DNA from: Margaritifera margaritifera
Taxonomy: Eukaryota; Mollusca; Bivalvia; Unionida; Margaritiferidae
Assembly (NCBI GenBank): GCA_029931535.1
Contig: JAQPZY010001689.1
Span: forward strand, 1,792,001-1,856,000
Direction of reading: 5' to 3'
Length of the DNA stretch: 64,000 nucleotides
Part shown: positions 49,221 to 64,000 of the stretch, in pieces
How the letters are laid out: each line of letters opens with the position of its first letter
Numbering within the stretch: the first letter of the stretch is position 1
The notes under the pieces: model-generated
Told to the model about the DNA's origin: nothing
Seen by the model: only the letters and a program-made list of their open reading frames with translations
Database searches by the model: none
Program-made: the position numbers and the translations under genes

Positions 49221-51280
49221 TATCCAGTCAAAACTGGTGAAATGTAGGGGAATGCAGATATTTTCTGATGAGTAATGCAATATATCACTTAACCACAAGT
49301 ATGCAATTAAGTATGCAACCACATGTAATTAAGGTATCAATCTCAGGAGAGCACTGATCTGAGGTATCAACAGGTAAACAAGAACACAGACATAGTATTT
49401 ACACTCATATACATGCATACATATATAGCCCCACTAAAGGGACCTCTACTCAAATTCTCACACAAAAATTTGGTCATTACTGCATTCATATTAAGTGATT
49501 CTTTACTTAGCCACTCAAAACTCTTACAAAGAGAAATCTACAATGATTGCAGTAGATACAGCTCTAGGTACAATGTAAGGGTGGACTCATTTTAATCAAA
49601 ACAAAGGGATTATCAACAATGTGGGGTTTCCTAACATTCAAGAGTGGATTAAGAATGGTTTTGAACCAAATGATGTAATAGGAAATTGAATACTATCTAT
49701 ACATCAAAATCAGTGGAATTTCATCTTAAAAAAAGGAAAAGAAAATAACACTATGCCATACAACTCTGAAAATGTACAATCACTATCAAACATGATTTAG
49801 AGCTTGCCTTGTTCATGAAAATCAATTGTGATCGATGTGAATTAATATCCATTGTCACAAAAGGGTACAAGAAGAAGGTGCATAATGAAGTGATCACTAT
49901 TTAGGCTAGTGACATTGATTGGAGGCAAACTAACAATAAACGAGTCATCTAGAGATGATACCCCCCCCCCCCAATCCCCGCCTATGGTCCAGGTCCAATA
50001 CTCTCAATTTATATACTACCTATGCTACACTTGTTTCCATGGTAACATAAAAAATATTGAATGCAGTCCGGATATTAAAATATTTATGGATAGATAGACA
50101 GACTGACCAATGACCATATCAATAACTATATCCCCCCCCCCATCACATACAAGGGGGATAAAAACTGCTTCAACCTGACAAATAGTTGGCGAGTTTTATA
50201 TTTACTATATCTATTTACCAAATCTTAAATTCATCGTTCTGATTTCATGTGGCAATCTCTTCCAGAGTTAACTGCCCTCCACTTCATTTACTTCCGTCAA
50301 CATCACTATGTCTGACATGAATCTTGTTAAATGCACAAACAAAAGATACATCCATATTGACCCTCCACGCTGAATTATCTTACCCTTTCCAATACTATGT
50401 TGTGCACTGAAGTATAATTTCCAAGAGTTCAAATACATTTGTGACTAAGTATTCAATGAACTATTTTGCTGCAGTATAAATAGTATTGACATCAAATTGT
50501 TTTTCAATGTATTTATGTGGTAATGAGCCCAAGGTCACAGGTCAAGCACTTAACAATCTGGAGATATTTACAGAGGTAAAAAAATGGAGTGAATTGGAAT
50601 GAATTATGAGAAAGACTGAATGTGGAGCTGAAGTCAGTATGTGGAAACCATATTCACAATACAAGTCAAGTTATTCTCCAACCTCTTTCAAACACTCGAA
50701 GGCATGTTCGGAGTGTGACTCGCTCTCATATACAAGATATATGAAAATCTTATTTGGTCTCTAATCAGCAGGACACAGAGTAATGAATTATCTAGGCATA
50801 ACCTAACCACACTTTTGACATCATGGAACATGGCAAAACTGCTGGAGACCAATACAAAGGCTAGATAAAGGTATTTAAATATCTGCTTTGTTCTTATATT
50901 TGTTGCCATCTGCTCAAGCAATGGAAATTCTCCATTTTTACCCTTTCAAAAAATGGTGCAAAATACCCATGAGTACATACATAACATGGGACAAAAATAC
51001 ACAGAAAATTTAAAAGTACTAATTAGTGTTTAACAAGATTCCTGTCTGACATTAATTCATACTTTTAATTGTTTGCATGAGGCCAATATGAAATGTTCCA
51101 TACAAAGAGTTAGGCCTGTACAAACTGAGAAAGATGATCATCATATACACACACAATCTTATGAAAAAAATGTTGGATCTATGTATCTATTCATACACAA
51201 CACCCAAATACAATTTTTTAAAAAACATAGCTGATGTGCAAAGGTTGTTTACTTCTTTAGAACAGTGTCTGATGTTCTTA

Positions 51281-51450
51281 TTAGCATCCAATGATGGGTC
51301 AAGTATTTATAGCATCCAATGATGGGTCAAGTGTTCATAGCATCCAATGATGGGTCAAGTGTTTAAAGCATCCAATGATGGGTCAAGTGTTTATAGCATC
51401 CAATGATGGGTCAAGTGTTTATAGCATCCAATGATGGGTCAAGTGTTTAA
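51281..51450. repeat. Minisatellite, 28 bp x 6
   Basis: TAGCATCCAATGATGGGTCA plus AGTGTTTA is repeated six times with minor variants (ATTTA, GTTCA, AAAGC). Confidence 0.95.
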
Positions 51451-52074
51451 AAATGCAGTCTCTAATAGGCTTTTCAAAAGCAACTCCTTCAAGTCTAATC
51501 AATAACTGTCTAATGGATGCTGGAAAAAAGCACAAGTACACTGGATGCTACTTAATTGCATACCACTTATTTGCATATCCTGGATATCTGCATGACATTC
51601 CTATGCACAAGAACCTTTTTCCTCTTACTTGTTATTAAACTTTTCTGATTTATTGGCACATATTCTCATATTGCATTTCCTAGATGTTTGCATAACATTT
51701 CCATAGACAAAACTTCTCCCTCTTAATAAATGTATCATTAAGTTTGACAACGTTTAAATGCATACAGTTTTATTTGCATTTGTATTTTTATTTGCAGGGC
51801 TCAAATGAAACTATTTTACCAACTGTATTTTTGCACAAGTGGAGAAAATATCAACTTCAAAAATCCTATTTCTAGTGACATTTTTAATTACCAGGTACTT
51901 TAATTAATGTATAATGTAAGACAGGGCTTTTGGAGTAAGAAGGAACCACAATACATTTAAATCAGTTTCAGCTGTAACTTCTTAAAGTCATTGTGAATTT
52001 TTAAAAATAATACATGTACAGCTGAATTGTTTTTTTTGGTCTTGTACATAAATGAAGCTTTATTTTTAATGGGC

Positions 52075-52580
52075 ACAAAAAATGGGGTATTCAATTCCAA
52101 CCCCAAAAATGCGAAATAATGCAAATGACAAGAAAAAATATCATAAAATTAGTACTTTATACATGTATTCCTTTGTAAAGAACTTCTTCAGAAAATCTCA
52201 ACCAAATAATTTAGGCATCGCAATTACTAGTGATCTGAAATGGAACCTTCACATTCAAGAAATATGAACCAAAGCAAATAGTACTCTAGGCCTATGAAGA
52301 CCTAACTGGTCATCTTGCCTGCAAAATGTTAAAGAAAATTGGCTTTCGTGGTTTAGTTAGACCTATTTTAGAATATGCTTGTACAATTTGGGACTAACAC
52401 TCTCAAAATTTACAGGATGAACTTCAGAAAACAAACAATAGCAAGCAGCCAGATTTGTTACATCCAACTATAACTACATACCATGAAGTATGACCTCAAT
52501 ATTGAATAAGCTGTCTTATAAGCCCTTAAACAAATCAAGATTGGAAAACAGATTATTACCACAGCTGCTGAATCTTCATA
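52075..52580 (+). pseudogene. CR1-like LINE remnant (RT C-terminal region)
   Basis: The ordered fragments NLGIAITSDLKWNLHIQE (52207-52260), GLVRPILEYACTIWD (52350-52394) and AARFVTSNYN (52446-52475), then SMTSILNKLSYKPLNKSRLE, are the standard end of CR1/L2-group LINE reverse transcriptases. Frames shift and stops interrupt it. It lies 3' of Groucho/TLE in the plus orientation, antisense to that gene. Confidence 0.8.
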
Positions 52581-53862
52581 AAACCAAACTGATGCATTTG
52601 AACAGTTAGAACAGTCAATTTTTTTTCTGAAATATTTTTAAGGGATTGTGTGCTGCATTAATGTGGTTTGGGTGTAGCACGAAACTAATTAAGATCACAT
52701 GCCTCCAAGTTTCTATTTTTGGATTATGAGTGGTACATAAACAACCAGCTTCACCAGATTAAACAAAAACATATCAGGGACAACCATTTCATTTTTAGGG
52801 GATAGTCCGAATAATGTGACACAAATATCTACGATTGGCCAGGCCTGTAAAAATACTAGCTGAGCAAGTCATCATCAAAGACTTGGAAGACATAGACTTG
52901 ATCTAAATAAAGATAATGTCAGAGAAATAATCTGTATTGGTGAATAAATTGGTTGGGCATGAAAAAGATATCCTACTTCCCTTGAAAATATAATGGTTAT
53001 GCCCTTATTTCATTGTGCTTTATTTGAACGTACACATATACATAGATGGCCACACAATATTAGGCTACATGCTAATCAGCTTGTCACACAATAAAGGAAT
53101 GCCAAAGCAAGCTTTATTTTGCTCTTCAGAATTATGCATGTTTATTCTGCTGAATCTATGTACTTTAAGGAGCTTTACTAATGATTAGCTGTATATCACA
53201 GGGAAATTTAACACCTGCATAAAGATGCAAGAGTCTGAAATATCAATTCGCATTTTCCACAATTAACTTGCATTTTGCAGGTATTCAAGCATTAAATTCA
53301 AGCCCCAATTTGCATATTTTACATATTTGTATGCCTTGGTGTGCCTTTGTGTGTTGAAGATGCAACTTTTACATGTGACAATTCCACTGGATTTTGTGAC
53401 TTTTATTCAGTTGAGGACATTTCAATGAACAGTACTGTGTGCCATACTAAGCAACCCAATATAATGGACTTCACTGGATTAAAAGTGGAGATTTTAACAA
53501 ACAGCTGTGTGTGCAATACTAAGGTACACAATATCACAGACTTCAACTGATTTAAGAGTGGATGTTTTAATAAAGAGCTTTGTCTGCAAATGCTAAGTCA
53601 CACAAAATCAAGCACATAGCTAGATTTAGACAGAACAAGTTACAAGATTTACTCAAAGTAAGACCATTTACTTATTTTGATCCAACCATACTGACTACAT
53701 CATCAATTAAGTCCAAATCTCATTAAGCTGTTAAGCAAAAGTACACTGATGTATGCGTGTTAATGCCAGCTTTGTGTTTAGTATCTTCACATACTGTATG
53801 TGTATTTTATGTACTTTAAGTTGAATTGTTTAATAGATGTCCAACTATAATATAAAATCTAC

Positions 53863-54130
53863 CATATAAACTCGCTTAAAAGTTGGGTCCAAATGAGAAA
53901 AACGGACCATGATCTGCTATCGCATAATGCGCCAGCAGATAATAGTCCTTGTTGTTTGTTCTACTGATTACTCCAAACCGTAAAGACCCAGAGCTGCCAA
54001 TGCATTATGTGATGGCAGTTCTTGGGTCTATGCATTATGTGATGACAGTTCTTGGGGGTATGCATTATGCGATGGCAGTTCTTGGGTCTAAGCAGTTTGA
54101 AGTTGGACCCGACTCACCAGTGAGTATATG
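53863..54130. mobile_element. Foldback MITE, copy 4, with internal tandem expansion of one arm
   Basis: The left end is CTCGCTTAAAAGTTGGGTCC and the right end TTTGAAGTTGGACCCGACTC. In the right arm the ~35-bp phrase TGCATTATGTGATGGCAGTT / CTTGGGTCTA occurs three times in a row (about 54,000-54,092), so this copy is longer than its relatives. Confidence 0.82.
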
Positions 54131-55851
54131 CAGTAACTTGTTAAACTTTGGACTGATGTATCCTTCTGCTGTAATTTACATGTTGAAACTAATAAGGTCT
54201 ATACCCACACGACATTATCTTTACTGGAGGTATTATCTCCCTTTCTTATACACCCTTCCTGGAAATGTGCATAGCCCGATTCCATTTATAATTTTCTTGG
54301 AAAAATCTGGATGCAAATAAATGGCATTTACTGCATTTGAGATGTACAAGTTTAGTAGCAACACACAGGTATCTCAACCTGTCCGATTCATTCATGATCA
54401 ATATCTCTTTTTCCCAAACTTTCCAAATTCAAACAAAGCGGAGTAACTTTAAACGATGTTATCATTCGATGTTGAGCTTAGCTGGAAAAAAATAATCTAA
54501 AATTCTTGATACAGTAAGTAACAAGAGATAATCAGGCATGTGCTATACAATTTTACTCAGTCACAACAAAAACTGTCTGCCATTTCAGTTTCCATAGCCA
54601 ACTTTGACCACATATCATTGCTTTAACTGTTACGAACTATGCCTATATTTATCATCATACTTAATCAAGGATAGCATTCCAATCTTTATCTTTACAGTGA
54701 CAAGCATAAATGCATATCTAAAATATCCACTAGTGAAAAACAAGGTAACAAAATGAAGAAAAAGTTGTATGGCTAACATTGCATCATGATTCAATGTAAT
54801 ATAAAAAAAATATAACATTTAATTATCTCTCATTCTGCTCCGAGCAAAACTACAATTATAATCCATGTACTTTACAATCCATATCTTATACTTACTAATT
54901 CATCATTAAAGAATGCAATCAATATCACCGTCAAATGCAATAATACATCCCTCAAGGTGATTAATATTTTGTGTCGGTACTAATGTTGACAAACACACAC
55001 TATACAATAAGGTGCAAACACTGTTTAGTGCAAATAAAACACTGTGCATTGTAATGAAGACACTACCTTTGTAACTCGAACAAAGTTCATATACACTATT
55101 TACCATGCTAGGATGTGTGAAATGTATTCTTTCAAATATTGTCAGAGTTAGCAGTTCCCTTCTCTTGCACAAAGTGCATCTTTCACTGCATGATGCAGTG
55201 GATGCAACTAAGTTGATGCATTTTTCTTACATCAAAATGACAACAATGAACAATCACCTATGTGCATCTACTGAACATTTCTGTAGGGTCAATATCCTCC
55301 TCTTGATATTGGCAATCTCCAAACAGTCAGATGTTCTCAGTTTTCAAAGCTTGGTATAATTGTACAGAGAATTAAAATATCTGTTTTTTGGATGCTAAGC
55401 AATCAGAATGTCAATACATTTCAATACCATTCATATCCTGAATTGAACTCTTTACAAATTAATCCACAAGCATAAATAAGATCAGGTAAAGTTGCATGAC
55501 AAAAAATCACAAGAAGTCGTGTCATTTTCTTTGCTGTTTAGAACACAAAATCACCGACTGAAATAGAAAAAAGGACTTCACAATAGTGAACTAATTAACA
55601 TCCTGCACATAAATGACAGGTAGTGAAGCACTATAACACTTATCCATGCTTGGATACACTGTATGTCCAGGAATTATATTATCCATAGGTAACAAGTGAA
55701 CAATTTTCCAGGGACACAGTTCTGGACAGTCATTTTCCAGGCACATCTGAATGAAAGAAAATCCTTGCCATGTTGATCACTATGGAATTCCTAGTTTTAT
55801 GGGAAGTTTTCTTTCCATATTTAAATACAGCCATCTAGCAGGTCCAAATAA

Positions 55852-63976
<8,125 letters not shown>

Positions 63977-64000
63977 CTAAAATATACCGACAGGCATAAT

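Larger units (their letters stand above)
47400..55851 (-). other. Sequence 3' of Groucho/TLE: possible very long 3' UTR or intergenic DNA
   Basis: There is no supportable open gene here. Compared with the left 42 kb this stretch has few microsatellites and long arrays. It contains two foldback MITEs, a CR1-like LINE remnant, a 28-bp array and poly-C runs. At 47418 the minus strand reads ACAATAAAATG followed by a T-rich stretch, a good polyadenylation context. Other AATAAA hexamers on the minus strand occur near 47755, 52070, 53113 and 53141. Whether transcription reaches any of them is inference. Confidence 0.35.

Overview
This is a piece of animal nuclear genome, AT-rich and very repeat-rich, with one clearly recognisable host gene. 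The spliced gene, the tRNA-derived SINEs with A- and B-box motifs and a 3' end of the type common in molluscs, and the mix of degenerate LINEs (jockey-, L1/Tx1- and CR1-like), hAT and foldback MITEs all point to a lophotrochozoan, most likely a mollusc. The species cannot be named from the sequence alone. There is no bacterial-style gene organisation, CRISPR array or operon.

Layout. (1) 1-11,000: no supported gene; minisatellites (29, 40, 22, 41 and 44 bp units), microsatellites and two SINEs, one of them inserted inside the 40-bp minisatellite. (2) 11,000-18,000: debris of an L1/Tx1-like LINE on the minus strand (reverse-transcriptase motifs around 14,300-14,830, with a 27-bp minisatellite in its interior) and the 3' end of another LINE on the plus strand (17,290-17,930). 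(3) 18,000-39,400: mostly non-coding, with many short duplications and arrays (31, 62, 41, 9, about 68, 20 and 25 bp), long microsatellites, a foldback MITE at 26,371-26,564, a hAT-type MITE with an 8-bp target duplication at 33,858-34,025 and a SINE at 35.8 kb. (4) 39,414-41,304: two adjacent long minisatellites with 54-bp and 45-bp units. (5) 41,345-46,616: a broken jockey-type LINE (ORF1, ORF2 start, then a gap filled by a degenerate tandem repeat and a SINE, then endonuclease/RT/RNase H/C-terminal remnants and 3' UTR). (6) 46,617-55,851: repeat-poor sequence by the standards of this window, with three foldback MITE copies and a CR1-like LINE remnant. A good minus-strand polyadenylation context at about 47.4 kb makes a very long 3' UTR for the next gene possible but unproven. 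(7) 55,852-63,952: the last six coding exons of a Groucho/TLE transcriptional corepressor on the minus strand, encoding the C-terminal 243 residues of its WD40 propeller, with all six splice junctions GT/AG and in phase. Its 5' part lies beyond the right edge.

Nothing here forms a multi-gene system. The main biology is one conserved developmental corepressor gene beside a region dominated by tandem-repeat expansion and transposon decay. The open frames in the minisatellites follow from unit length and base composition and should not be read as genes without RNA evidence.
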